The notes below the pieces were generated by a model, which was given only the letters and a program-made list of their open reading frames with translations, was not told the DNA's origin and searched no databases. DNA of 64,000 bases from NCBI RefSeq assembly GCF_005239225.2, contig NC_133289.1, forward strand, positions 6,827,501 through 6,891,500, in the 5' to 3' direction. Position numbers and translations under genes: made by a program. This DNA is from Populus alba. Lineage: Eukaryota > Streptophyta > Magnoliopsida > Malpighiales > Salicaceae. Numbering within the stretch: the first letter of the stretch is position 1; every line of letters starts with the position of its first letter. This document shows positions 24,120-37,904 of this stretch, piece after piece.

Positions 24120-26435
24120 AATTACTAGCTTGCAGTATGTTGAGCTAAAATTTTTTTTAACACATTAAAATGTTTATATTACAATAAATTATTTTATATT
24201 GTTATTAAACTTAATTTAACTTAACAAGATAGTTTTAAAATCTCTCAACCCAATTTCTTGTCTAGCCTAAATTTAAAATTAACAGGTTAAAAGTTGACTT
24301 GACATTGCCATTTAACTTACTAGGTACAAAAGCAACCCACAACCTAAATGATCAGTAAAAAATATATTTAATTTAAAAAAAATCAATATAATATTTTTTT
24401 TTTAATATTGAAATAACAATATATTGAATCGACTTGGATTTTCAGGGCTTAACCTGTTTAATTCGCGACTCAAATCAATGGACTCCACTTAGTTTAACAA
24501 TTTTTTTTTTAAAAAAAAATATTTTTTACTTAATGATATTATAATAAAAATAAACATTCTCAAAATTGAGCACCAATAAATATATGACATTTTTTTAAGA
24601 CAATGATAATTTTATAGAAAATAAACTGAAACAAATTATTAAGACCAATTCAAGACTAACTAAATATTGAAGATGAAAAAAAAAGCTAAAGGATTCAATC
24701 AAAAAAAGAAATGATAGAAGATGGGATTTCAAAAAGAAAAAAGGTAAATAAAGGCCCCCATATTAATGGGTCATCTTAATCCTCTACTAACTCTTTATCT
24801 AGTATGACTTTAAAATTAACTCATGTGGGAGTTGCTTTAAAGTGACCTAGTCGACTTAGTGAGTTCAAATATAACCCATAAGACCGGTAAAAAGTGTGAT
24901 TTGACTTCAAAACAAAATTAAGATAACATTTAAAAAAAAAACAATTAAGGAAGAGACATATTGGATTGACCCGAGCTTTGCAACTTAAACCACCAAACTC
25001 GTGATTCGGATAATGAACTCCACTAGATTTAGCATTGTTTTAAAATATTTTTTACTTAATGATATGCTAAGAAAAATGAATACTTATAAAATTAAGCACT
25101 AATCAAAGATCAAGATGTTTGTTTGAGACTACAATAATCTTATGAAAAGCAATCCAAAATAAATTATCAAGACCAATTCAAAATCAATGAAATATTAAAA
25201 CGTTGAAATTGAAAAAAAAGAACCAAATAGGATCCAATAAAAAAAAAGAATTGGAAGGTGGAATTAAAAAAGAAAAAGAAAGGCACAACTCTTTCACTAT
25301 TCATATGAACATTTAAAAACCTCAGGTTTTAACCTAATTCTTTTAGTTTAGAAGACTAGTTTATAGGCTTGTGCTACATTACATGTTAGATCAATTTTTT
25401 TAAGTAATAAAAAAGAGTTAAGGTTGTAGATAACTATTTGACATTGTTAATAAACCCGATCAATCTTGAAACCTATCTCCACCCTAATTTTTGTCTAACA
25501 TAGATTTAAAATTAAAATGCATGGGAGTTGACCCAACATGACTCACTAAACCTGGTTGGTTTAAAGACAACCTAAATGATTTTTAAAAAAGTCTAAGGAT
25601 AAAATTGATAAAAAATATGAAATTGAAAGAAAAAACCTCATGGCTCAATTTCATGCCTAGCTTGGGTTTAAAATTAAAAATATGAGATTTACTTCTATGT
25701 GACCGGTTAACTTAGCTTGCCTAAAGACAATCTAAATGAATAATGAAAAAAGTCTAAGGATAAAGAAGACAAAATTGAAAGGGAAAAAAACTCTTGACTT
25801 TACTCATTTCCTAATTTGGATTTAAAATTAAATGTGTAAAATTTATGTCGACATGATCTAGTCACTAGCCGATCTAAAAACAACCTAGATGAATGATATA
25901 AAAATTAGGAGAAAGAAATTGAGAAAAAAAGATGAAATACAAAAAAAATATATGAAAAAAAATACTTCATTATGTATGCCTCTAAGTTTCTTAGTTTGTA
26001 GTATAATACTAGAAGTCTACGTTATGGGGTGGGATTGTTGTTTTTTTCATAAAAAATAATGTTAAAAAAAGATTAAAACTCATTTTAAAAATGCAATCTC
26101 ATAAAAAGAGTTGAGTCAACTTAGATTATTCCATTAAATCAACGACTCAGGTTATGAGACCTGAATGACCCATAAAAAAAACAAAGAAGATACAAAACCT
26201 ATTTTTGATATATATAAAAAACAAATGCCGAATGATGAAATCAAAAAAGAAAAAAAATGATGTCAACTCACGTTAGCTTCTCAAACTTGTAACTCGAGTC
26301 ATTAGACTAAAAGTACCACACCTAAAAAAGTCATGAATCTTAATCCTTAACTAATCAAATGTTGAAGGATGAAATTAAAAAATATAAAAAAACTATACAA
26401 AAGGATCCAAAACAAAAAAAATAATAATTAAAAGA

Positions 26436-26800
26436 ATGAAGATCAACATTGAAATAAAAAATAAATTAGAGGAAAACTATTTTTTCTTGATTGAATGGTG
26501 AAATTGAACCAATCAAATATTGAAGGATAAAATTAAAATTAAAAAAATGAAGATCAACATGGAAATAAAAAAATAAATTAGAGGACACCTAATTTTTCTT
26601 TATTGAATGATGAGATTAAAAATAAAAATCAATTGAACAAAAGAATTCAAATAACAAGGATTAAAATTGAAACAAAAAATAAATTAGAGAACAACTGTAA
26701 TTTTTTGATGGAATGGTGAAATTGAAAAGAGAACTCAATTTAATAAAATAATAACAAAAATCAAATGAATGAGAATAAAATTGAAACAAATAACATATCA
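26436..26800. repeat. Tandem array, about 110-base period, 3.5 units
   Basis: Units start near 26436, 26547, 26655 and 26768. Each has a GAAGATCAACATTGAAA-like start, then AAATTAGAGGA or a close variant, TTTTT-GAT-GAATGGTGAAATT, and a run of A-rich DNA. Units have diverged by substitutions and small indels. Confidence 0.6.
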
Positions 26801-26863
26801 CAAATTAAGATTGAAGGCTAAATTGCAAAACAAAACGACGAGAAAAGAGGAAGAAAGTAAAGA

Positions 26864-27217
26864 AGCATTGTCAGTATTAAACCACAGCTCCAACACTGCC
26901 ACGCTCTACCTTAATAGGAAAGAGACGACGTGATGCTCCTAATGACAAGACAATAGAGAATTTTTGGGCTTCAAGAGGCATTATTTGCTCCTCTTAAAGG
27001 GCGTGAGCATTTCACACATGTTGACATGTGAAAGTTTAAAAGCATTGTCGGCATTAAACTGCAGCTCCAACACTGCCATGCCATACCTTAATAGGAAGAG
27101 GATGATATGAAGCTCCTAATGACAAGACAATAGAGATTTCTTGGGCTTTGGGATGCATCATATACTTTTTCGAAGGGTGTGAGTACTCACACATGTATTG
27201 CACGCATATGAACACTT
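26864..27217. repeat. 177-base tandem duplication
   Basis: Unit 1 (26864-27040) and unit 2 (27041-27217) both begin AGCATTGTC and contain GCTCCAACACTGCCA and CTAATGACAAGACAATAGAG at matching offsets. They end in a GTGTGAG or GCGTGAG string with CACACATGT. Unit 1 has a few extra bases. The units form the right end of the AT-rich block and are less AT-rich than it. Confidence 0.75.
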
Positions 27218-27240
27218 TTTTAATTATATTTTATTTATTT

Positions 27241-28343
27241 AAATACTAAATTGCTCCTAAACCAGCTTAATAATAATAATAATAATAAATAGCATGAAAA
27301 AAACCTCCTATTGCTAGTTTATTTATTTTTTATTTGAAGGGTTATTGAGTGTGCTTTAAAAAATATGAAAATATAAAAAAGCTTATTGACACAATTTTTT
27401 TTTTTTTTTTTTTCCACTTCAAAGAGTGATTGAGTATTCCAGGCTGAATTTTCCACAATAAATTTAATAATAACCAATGAATTATGTAAAAACCTATACT
27501 ACCCTAAAAACAAAAGCGAATGAGATTTTCTGAGAAATACAAAATCATCCGTGCACGTTCCAATCCATCATGTGCTCCACGACTTTTCCCACACCCTTAA
27601 GGTTTGCTAGCAATGATCTGAAACATTGGTGTTGCGTGAATAATTGACCATGTATGCTTTTAAAAGCTACAAAACCAATATTGATACAAACACATTTTAA
27701 GAGATCTGGCATTTTCTTAGGGTTAATGATTGAAGTTATGCAGAGCTCAAGGATGATTTTTGGAGACCTTCATCATCATTATCGTTCTTAAATGAAAAAA
27801 ACGAGCAAACTTTTTTTTTTTTTAATGATTATCCAATTTAATAAAATAATAATCATTCAACGCAACAATGTCATTGCCAACATTACAATATCATATATTT
27901 TAACACACATCTATTTTTTATTTTTTTGATTTAATTCTTGGTCGATATTTTTTTTACATTTATTATCACATATGATTCTCAAATAATTGGTGCCACATAG
28001 CTAATAAACACTCAAGTAATTGCTTATAGTATTATATTTTTTTTCATCATATGAAAAAATAATTACTATCGTTTCTCACGTACAAAAAGTATCATAAATT
28101 CAAAATAAGTGAAATCAATACATACAAATTAACAAATGGTGGCAAACGAAAAAAGAAAAAGAAAAAGAAAAAGAAAAAACAACAAAAAAATAAGGCACCA
28201 TTATGAATTCAAGCCAACACCAGAATTTCTTTTCCTTGTTTCTTCGCTGTTTATTACAACTGTGGAGCGTGCAACCCTAACATAATCGTCGTCATCGTAT
28301 ACAACTTCAAGCATCGGCCTGTCATTTTTGTGTGCTGGAGCAT
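27241..28343. other. AT-rich spacer, 3' side of the pyrophosphatase gene
   Basis: This holds homopolymer runs, an ATA microsatellite (about 27268-27288) and a GAAAAA/AAGAAA microsatellite (about 28149-28180). The last 100 to 150 bases are probably the 3' UTR of the minus-strand gene. No exon is supported. Confidence 0.4.
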
Positions 28344-31238
28344 CTATCGCCTGAGGCTCTCCACTATGTAGTCCGCATAAAGATTCCTTCGCGTAGCAGA
28401 AAATAGTATGAGAATAAAACCACAATCCACAAAAAAAATCAAATGACAAGATGAAGAATGCAAGGAAATGAAAAAAATGCAAAAGGAGATGAGAAATAAT
28501 TAAATCTGCTAAACAAAGTGTCTTAATCTAAGACACCCTAATCCTGAAATTATCGGTTATAAACCAAGTTCTTAGTTGTGGCAACAAGTTAAATGTTCAA
28601 AGGCTAGGGTTTCAATCCATTGATACAGAAACTCTAAGAGCAACAAGAACTTGACGTCTTATGCTTGCTTCTGGGATCAACATACATTTTCATCATAGTG
28701 ATTAGATATAGACTAAGCAGCTTGATCAACAAAAGAAAATAAGGCAAAGGCAGCTGCTTCTGTCATCAGGGTGTGTGAGTTTGGATTAGAGTCTCGAAGA
28801 GACTTGTCACTTACATTGAATGCTGGATTGCCTCATAGGCATCAGAGGCCGGCAGAAAGTCATTAACAGCAACCTCCTTGTTCTCATTTTTCTTGTCTGA
28901 AAGTGCCATTAAGGAAGAGAAAATAATCTAATTCAACTACTTCAAATTAAGGAGCAGTGTAAGCTTAGAACCTATGCTTCTAGAGATACTGCACATTGTT
29001 CCGCCTGCTGAGATTTTATCTTTTCTATGGGGAGTTGCAAAGAATTAAGAAATGAAAGGATACAATCTTCAAAGAAGCGACGGATCTCAGCTAAGCGATG
29101 TGGTGGTAGTTCCTTGATATCATTGTAGTGACGGTATTCAGGATCATCAGCACAAACCGCAATTATCTTGTCATCTTTCTCACCCTAAGTTTGTCAATGT
29201 CAACAAATATAACTAAATAAAAAGCTTTTTGTCCAGTAAAAAGGAAAAAGAAAATACTTTTTTCCAACTGGGGATATGTACCTGATCAATCATTGGCATG
29301 AGTCCTATAGCTTTAGCGCGAAGAAAGCATCCCGGAAGAACTGGTTCCTGCGTATATAAATTTATTTATTATCAGATGATAAAATATTTCACAAGCTCTG
29401 TATATTTCCAAAGTTGTCCTGTATGTATGCTCACATGCTGAAGTCATGGTGTGCATAAAAGAAAGTAACAACTGTTTTTGAGGTTTTAAATTGTGGCAAA
29501 CCAGAGACGGAACCAATGAGATTCTAGGCAATCATGCAAACAAACAGACACATGCGTGGCAATCACAAAAGAAATGAGGGATATTTGCAAGAAAAGGTGG
29601 CATCAAACAACTTGCCTGCATGATAATCAAGACATCCATGGGATCATTGTCCTCACAAAGAGTGCGGGGGATGAAACCATAGTTGTGGGGATATACAACT
29701 GAAGAGTAAAGGACACGGTCAACCTGCAAATACAACCATTTAGCAACCTGTTGTAAATTAACGAAGGGCACAATTAGGGAGATTACAACATGTTTATTAC
29801 CTTGATCAGTCCAGTTTTTTTGTCAAGTTCATATTTCACCTTGCCTCCTTTCCCTATTTCAATCACCTGCACAAATTCTCCATGTCATCAGCGGACCTTG
29901 CTTAAAGCAAGAACGTCTAAAGGACTGCAGCTTGTTTACACCCAGTCAGTCAAAGTTCTCATGTCTTCTCAGTTATATATTTGGTGAAGATACAGAAACC
30001 ATATATTCAAGTTAAACTCTCAAAGCAGATACCAAATAGGAAAACAAGTAATTTTATGGTATATAAACTACCAAGTTGCTTGGTTGGATCTCATGAATAT
30101 ACAGGCTATTGGAAAGCCAAGAAAGTATAAATTTCCAATGAATTGAATTCGACTCGTTTTTTTAGAGAGGTTAAAGAGATAGGACAGTTGGGTTCCTGTA
30201 CTTCTCAGTTATCTATTTTGATTCTGTGGTTACATCATTTTTCTGCTTATCAACAGACTGATGTGATGCGACTAACAATGCAAAGGTTCTTTGAACTGTA
30301 AAAAGACGGGGGTGTATGTAAGGGCAAAAAATAGTGATTTTAGAGATAACAGAGATATATTTTGGTGGTTTTTTTTTTTCTTTTCATTTTTTCTTAGTTT
30401 ATTTCAATCGGTTTTGAAGGGTTCATGGTTAACTGAGAGTATGATCGCTACAGTAGGTTTTATCTTACGATGATGAGCAACTCTAGAGGTTGTTGGCTAC
30501 GGTGTCCATTTTTGGAAGAGGGAGGACATGGGGATCCCATCAGGGAATAAAGGGGATGGAAATGATGGGGTGTTTGGTTATACAGGGGAGGAAAGTTTTT
30601 AAGGATAACACTACTCTGACTTAAATAGAGATCTCATCTCTTGTTCAGTTAAGGGCAGCGTAGTTTAAATTCAACTACAGATCAATTCAACTGAATCCTG
30701 CCAATATAATTCAATTGCATCTACTCCAAACAACAAGAAAAAGATTAATGGAAGAAAATATTTCTGGTACATCAGTGCCTGATATAGCAGCACGAGTATT
30801 CCTGCTCTTTACGACTCTTGTCAGTACAAAGTAATAGGATTGACGTATTTGTTGGTATTTTATGATATTAATCCATGACAGCATGCTCTTTTCACACAAG
30901 TATCCGAGAAACACTACGAAATAAAATGGTGGTAGAGGTTCAATATCCTTACACAGTTGAATATCTTTGGAGCTTCAGGTCCTGAATTGATTTTTCCAAA
31001 AAAAAAAACACAAATATAGCATGTTATTCTACCAACAACAGCAGGAATAATCGTTAATCAAGTATTAATTAATTCTGCATCACTTATATTGACATTGCAT
31101 ACCAATCTCCAGATCATGCCAAGGATGTGCAGCAACAGATCTCCTATTCATTGATGAAAGTATCCTTTCATTAAGAGGTGGGTGTGAGGAATGGCGAGAG
31201 GTAGGAATTTTACTGGGAGTCTCAATAGGAGGAGCCAT
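28344..31238 (-). CDS. Soluble inorganic pyrophosphatase (family I), 8 coding exons
   Basis: Coding exons on -: 31238-31103, 30981-30953, 29866-29801, 29723-29616, 29347-29282, 29184-29064, 28896-28815, 28386-28344. All phases close to give 216 residues. The enzyme splits pyrophosphate to two phosphates with Mg2+, pulling biosynthetic reactions forward. Visible are [13 protein letters not shown] (58-70), the family signature DNDPMDV at 102-108 with metal-binding Asp residues, [10 protein letters not shown] (136-145) and the C-terminal [11 protein letters not shown]. The N-terminus ([18 protein letters not shown]) has no obvious transit peptide, so a cytosolic location is expected. A 5' UTR intron probably spans 32002-31248. 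The intron after residue 113 begins GCAAGT instead of GT; the flanking Q and E codons match the family exactly, so it is a real GC-AG intron. Confidence 0.95.
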
Positions 31239-32002
31239 GTCTATAATCTGGGAACACAGACATCAATAGTTTAGACACTGCTGCATTCGGTGTACACTCA
31301 GAATGCACATGCGATCTACAATCTACTTAACCGCTCATTTTGCAGGCATCGATAATCTGTTGTGGATTCTCAAATTAAGAGTGCATCTAAAATAACAGCA
31401 TTGAACATGGACCAGGACAAACAGATAATATATTAGCAGTAATCACCTGATTTTCCAATCTCCCACAAGTTTCCTTAAACGATATGATGCTTAAATAAAA
31501 TAAAGCTAGCAAAGTTTCGAACAACTTGGTAACTGAAGTCTTCATAAATGACATTATTAAACCTTTTAAATGCAAACAGAAACTTATTTAACTTTCGAAA
31601 CTGAACCAACACACCGGACAAACATCAACCGCCTGGTATCATTTTCCAACCGACAACGACCATCACAAAACAAAACAGCCTTGTTTTGGCTTTCAAAAGT
31701 CTTAACAACATTTTGTCGGTTTTTTAACGTTTTCGAAAAAAAAAAAATAAAAGGCACGGGAAGATTGTATGCATGGTCAGGCTAAAAATGCTTTGAGACT
31801 CGAATATTTTGAGGAAAACATCAAGAATAAAAAATCAAATGAAAACATAGAAAGAGCATAGAATCAACAAGCATAAAATCCAATGATCTACATAGCTGGC
31901 TATGAAAACGAAGATCCTTTTCTCCTCCCAAGATAATACTCTACAACAATCAGATCCATTAGCAGAAAAAATAAATCACTTAAATCCGAACTGGATTCAT
32001 AC

Positions 32003-32140
32003 CTGGAATACTAGCCAGGGAGTCGGAGTGGCGGTATGGTTATAAAAACCTCTTCTCAGAAACGAACAACGCGCAGATCTATCTGCTCTCAGACGAAAGA
32101 ATATTTGGAGAGGAGAGGAGACGAGTCACAATAAAGGAAA
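32003..32140 (-). other. Untranslated first exon of the pyrophosphatase gene (approximate)
   Basis: On -, a C/T-rich segment ends at 32003 in CCAG followed by the donor GTATGA. The matching acceptor TTCCCAG lies nine bases before the start codon. A 5' UTR intron in this position is common in plant housekeeping genes. The upstream limit is a guess from base composition. Confidence 0.5.
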
Positions 32141-35100
32141 TAAATTCTCTGCTTATTATAGAAAGCGCTCGGGTAGACAAATGAATGTTAATACGCGTTC
32201 TCTTCCCGCTCTCTTTCCTTTTTCCCAATTTTAAAGGCCCTAAAAGCAGAATCAACTAATTAAAGGAAACGCAAGTCCTCCAAGTATAATGATACTTTCA
32301 CTTGAGTCTATAAACTTCAGAATTAAGCAATACCATCCTACTATTGTCACACGCGTCCCTCAATCACTGCCCATCAAATACACAAGAAGTTCAGGAAAAA
32401 AATTAACTAAAATAATATATCAATATTCCTCCCTGCTATTAAAACTAAATTCTAATGGACATGGCATGTATTCAATTAATTTTAAGAAAATATCACTGCA
32501 CAAGAAATAACATGATTTCACTTCTCCTAATTAATTACAATCATGACTAGTCTTTGCTGGCAAGGAGTGCTTAGGGCTGGAATGTGCAAGAAGGAAGAAC
32601 AATGAAAATAGAATCCTGTCACCAGTTGATGTTCACGGGGATACGATTGATTAAAAAAATGGATTTAACGTAAAGTGTCTTAATCTTGTTGCATAGGGAC
32701 TTAAATAAAATTATCACTAAAAACAGGGACTTACCTGTAGTTGCAGTTCGTTTCAGCTCATGGAATCCACGTATATTCGAATATCTCATATCGGATGGTA
32801 GCCAGCTGTGCCGGTTTATTACGTGTTGAGTAGTTATTGGGCATCCTGTTTTTTTTTTTTTGGGGACCGACGAAAGACGTTGACGGAATTCCTAACGGTC
32901 CTGCGGTGCTGTTTGTTCAACATTCAACTTGCCGTTAAGGTGTCCTCGCTCGGTCGTTTGTATTATTAATTTAACACAGGTACACGTGTTGAGAAATCAT
33001 AATCAGAAATTGGTAGACATTGCATGAGAATATCGTGCAGGGTGTCGTTTTTAATTCTTAGTTGTCCTAACAGAAACCAGATCTCATACCACCACCATGG
33101 TATTCCATTCCACGAGTGTATTTGTTTTTGTGTTGAAAAAAGTTTTTGATTTTTTTTTTTTAATTTTAAATTAATTTTTTATATATAATTTTGTATCGTA
33201 TTATTTGTATTCCTGTTTCATTTTATTTTTGTTACGCATTTCGGAATTATGGATCGAAGAGTTTCGAGTGCCTTTGGAGAAGGTTCCTTCCTTCGCATAG
33301 CATTAAAATCATTTATCAAGGGAAGGAAAGGTGAGGAAGTTGCTTGGAAGCAAAAGTATAAACCAGTGACAGACAGCGTACCAGTTATTCTACCCTACAG
33401 TTCCTATCACGCTGCCCGGGATCACCGCGGGAAGGCGTATCCATTACTCCAAGGCTGGTTGGCCTGCAGATCTCGTGCTTTTTTTGCTAATTGAATTGAT
33501 GAATTTACAAGAAGTTATTCTTCTGGTTATATATATATATATATATATTTATGGTTTTTATACGGGAAGAGCAGCAACAACTTTACCTTTTGAATACTTG
33601 CTCGAGCTGCTAGGCAGGGAGCGAGAGGAAAGAATGGTTGGAGTGTTGCAGGGAGGATCTAAGTTCTTCTTTACTAATTGATACGATTTGGGATTTGATT
33701 AGTTTGCTTTTGACCGGGACAAGAGCTGACCATTCAGTTCTTGAAATGAAGGAGGATTGTTCAAGGCCGGCCGCCGCCTCCTCTGATTTGTTCAATTCTT
33801 GAATTCCGATGTCAATTGACACGGTCACACCCTCCTCTTGTCATGTGCTGTTGGAAGGGCACTTTTTTCTCGTTGTCAATAAAAATCAGCCTTTTTGTTA
33901 TATATTCTCTCCAAAATAATATTGTATTTAATAAATAAAATTATCTTTAAATGACAACGATTCTTTTTATTTGGTTACTTGAAAAGAAAAGAACATGCTG
34001 ATGAAGATCAAAGGAAATGAAGCCGTTTCATTCTTGTTCTTCGCAGATTTTTGAAAAAAAGAAAAGGGAAAAAACTACAACTTTTCATGCAATTTTTAGA
34101 GCTTGATTTTGGTTCCTGATTGAGTCTCATGATGGCACAAAAACGAGAGCAGCATGTATCTCCTATTGGCAGCTAAAAAAATAGGTCAAATAAAAAAAAA
34201 AATTTTTAACTTTTATATTTAGTTTCAAGGAATCCAACCGATCAACTAAATGAACATTAGATATTCAAGATAAAAAATATGTTATTTTTATATTATTTTA
34301 TAAAAAAAGATAAAAGTAAATGAAAGTATGGCCAATATTTTTTTATTTATTTTATATTCGTCGGCCACCGTTATATAATTATATTAAAATTAACTTAATA
34401 TAAAATAAATTAAAATATAATTAGCTTTTCTAAATTATTTTTTATTATTAGAATACATAAAAACAAAAAAACTATATTTATACCATTTAAAACCATGTTA
34501 TGAATTTAACTTTTTAACATAGCATTTCCCGTTGGAGTGTCTTATAAGTCACTTATAGTTTTTGGCGCAAAAGATCAGGGTTTAAACCAGCTACAGATTC
34601 TGAGTCAGACATGCCTCCTCGGTCAGCTAGCCGGACCTTTCCATTCTGGTGCAGGATTCGCTCTCCACAAACCAAGCGACATTGGTGGTCAGCAATTAAG
34701 TTGATTTCTAAGAGCCAACCCTCGTAAAGTCTCTGATTTGTTTCCTGAAGAGGGGTATTATTTGCCTATAAAAGGAGCATCAATCGGAACTGAAAGGAGA
34801 ACTCCGGCCAAGAACAGGGGAAAAAATAAGAGAGACAGCGAGCAGAGTGGCAGAGTGACCTTGACAGGCAAAGGCAATTACATAATTTTTTCCTTACAAT
34901 TCTGTTCGTTCGAAGAGAATTAGCTTCGCAAGATCAGGTCCAAATACCTTTGCATGCTCTTTTTTCTCTCTTGTAAAACATGCTATAAAGTTTGCTCGAA
35001 TCTGCAGATTTCCTTTAGTTCTTCAGGTATGAATGTGCATGTGTATCAAATCTGCAATTTGGACAGTAGAAGAGGTTTACTCCCCTTTTCTTTTCTTTGC

Positions 35101-37904
35101 TGCAGAGCCATTAACTATGTTTCAACAAGTTTTTCCCTGGAATAATTGCATGCCTGCGTGAACCGGTAATAAAATAAAATTAAAAAAAAAAAAAAAACGA
35201 AAGAGAGGCTGAGCAGGTCTTAAGGTTAGTTAGCTTGGATCTTCAGAACAATAACAGGGGTAATGTAATGTTCATTGGGCTGGGCTGTCAAGTTTTAAAG
35301 GAAATCACGTTGGGCTTTATAGAGCCCCTTTTTTCCTTCTTTTACACTGATTTTGGGCCTCTTGATGTATATGGGCCGACATTCTTTTTTTGGTTTGGTC
35401 CACTAGTTTTATCTCGGTCTGCATGCTCATTGTGGGATCATAAAATGCTTTGTGTGGACATGTATGGGCCAACGTGTTTTATTCGTTTGCTTTAAATTGG
35501 TGTGGGGTTAGACTGATTATTGCATCGATTCATGTATTTATTTATTTTTAGGATTGATTCTAAATTATTAAATCGGCTATTTTTGGACCGATATTAAAAT
35601 AATATTTTATTTTATAAAAATGAAAAAAAATAAACTGAAAAATATTGATAACTAATGGCAATAAAAAAAACAAATCTTATTCTAAATTTTAAGGTAATAT
35701 TTTGCAAGAAAAAAAAGTGAGGGTGACATTTTTTTTTTTGGACATAAATAAACCCAATATCTAAAACCTATGTTTAGGATACTTTTTTATTTTTCTTATA
35801 ATTATTATATAGCTTCAACAATACATGTATCCATCAAGATATGACAAGTAGTGGTCCGGTATGATGGGCCTGGGTGGCATGGCATCTACACCATAACCAT
35901 TATGGAGGAAAGTGTTTTCCACGTTGAGGTAGCTAATATATTTGTTTTTATATTTTAAAATTTTAAAATTTTATTTTATTTATTTAAAATTAATATAATT
36001 CTAGTGTTTTCAAATCATTTTTATATACTAATGTAAAAATAATTTAAAAAAAAAATAAAAAAAAATCATTAATATGCATTTTGATATAAAATTTTATCCG
36101 AAAAGAAATTGTAATTACACTACCAAACAAAAGTACAATTATTTGTAAGTTTGGGTTTATGTTTGCGTTTGCATTTTTGTATTTTCATTTGCTTTTTCTC
36201 TCAACCACCATAACATAGTGTTCAATTAATTATAAAAAGTTGTGGTTTATATCTTATTTATGTTGAAACAATTGTTGTTTTGGTGTTATAAAAATGGTTT
36301 TGAAAAAAAAATATTATTTTTTTTTATTTTAAATTAATATATTTTTAATATTTTTATATTATTTTAATATACGGATATTAAAAAAAAATTAAATTAAAAT
36401 TTTAAAAAATTATTATTATTATTATTATACCCTCACACTCCTTGCTTTTACGGAGTTATATGTTAGGTATTAGGGTATCTTTTCAAGCTTATTTTGATTT
36501 TTGTCCAAAACAGAGAGAGAACCATTGAAAATAAAGTGCTACCAAAATAGCCTTAACTTTTACCTTTCTTCTATACCGTTCTTTCAATTTGTCTTTGCCG
36601 ACAAAAAAAGAGAGAGAACCATTGACAATACCTTGACATCGACCAAATTATTTTATGTTATCTTGGACTAACACAACTAATTCAAGATTTAAGTTTTTAA
36701 TAACTCTAATATTAGTGCTCGAGAAGAAATTACAGCTAATTTAATGAAATACTAAAAATAAAGTTTTAATATCACACTATTATATATTTATGATGCATTA
36801 ATAATTCAGTGTACACTAATATAATGCAAAATTACAAAATTATTATATATTTTTTTAGTCATTTTATTAACAACACTTTCAACAATAATTTTAATTAAAA
36901 ATATTTTAATTACTTATTATTTAACAATAATTTCAATCATATTTTTAATTAAATACCAATAATAATTTAAAATAATTTTTATTTTATTTTAAATTCCGAC
37001 ACAAAAGCCATCAAATACCAAACATACACTCAGGTGTGCAGGTCCTTGTCCCATGTAAGGGCATAACTGAACAAATGATGAAAGTTTTAAAGTGTCAGTG
37101 ATAAGATTTTGGTGCCCCCTGAATCCTTGACTACGTACGGACTGCCCTTAGTGGACCGAGAATAATTGTTCAGCAGAGAGACGTGATTGCTCGGGATACT
37201 TTCTTATAAGGGCCAAGGCTAAAATGACAAATTAAATGAATTTTTTATTAAATGATAAAAATACAAACATCAAATAGTTTCTGAATATCCACGTCACTTC
37301 AAGAGAACAAACAATAACATTGATGATTTAATGAAGATTAAATAAATAACTTTTGGATAAAAACTAAAAAATACAGCAGAAAGTAACTAATTGCACAATT
37401 TATTATGATAAAAAATAAACAAAGAGGTAAGTGTTCAGTTTAAAAATAAAAAGGAAGAAGAAAGATGAGTGCTTGACTCTTAACTAGCATAGCGTGAAAA
37501 TATTTCTTTCTTTAGATAAATTTTTATTCTCTCTTTCTTTGAAAAGGATATGGAATGGAAAAAAAACCCCTCCAAGCAAATGTTTTTTTTTGAAATATGA
37601 CCGACTTCTATTTTTAATAAATTTAATTTTTTTTATAAAAAAATTATTTTTTTTATATTTTAGATAATTTTAATGCGTTAATTTTAAAATAATTTTTAAA
37701 AAATATTATTTTAATATAAAAAATACTTTTAAAAATAACCACAACCACTTTTTTAAAAATCACTTCCTCCAAATAATTAACATTAGCGTGTAACTTTACT
37801 AATTCTCTATAGATCAAAAGAAATTTTGGTGAGAGCATGAGACTCTATATATATATATATATTTTGCAGGAAACTACAGTCCTTAACGCCGCCCCCCCCC
37901 CCAC

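Larger units (their letters stand above)
24120..27240. repeat. Large AT-rich degenerate repeat block, probably a non-autonomous element
   Basis: No open frame longer than a few dozen codons is convincing. The block shows three nested repeats. A segment at about 24440-24760 recurs at about 24970-25290 (period about 530). A tandem array with a period of about 110 bases fills 26436-26800. A 177-base duplication lies at 26864-27217. Recurring strings such as AAGACCAATTCAA and GACTCCACT are shared between units. Similar modules occur at 17330-18560 and 45450-46080. I see neither LTRs nor protein remnants, so the class is unknown. Confidence 0.5.

Noticed and set aside
33249..33494. 81-codon plus-strand frame in a GC-richer island
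   Set aside because: I recognise no domain, there is no neighbouring exon and the codon pattern is not convincing.
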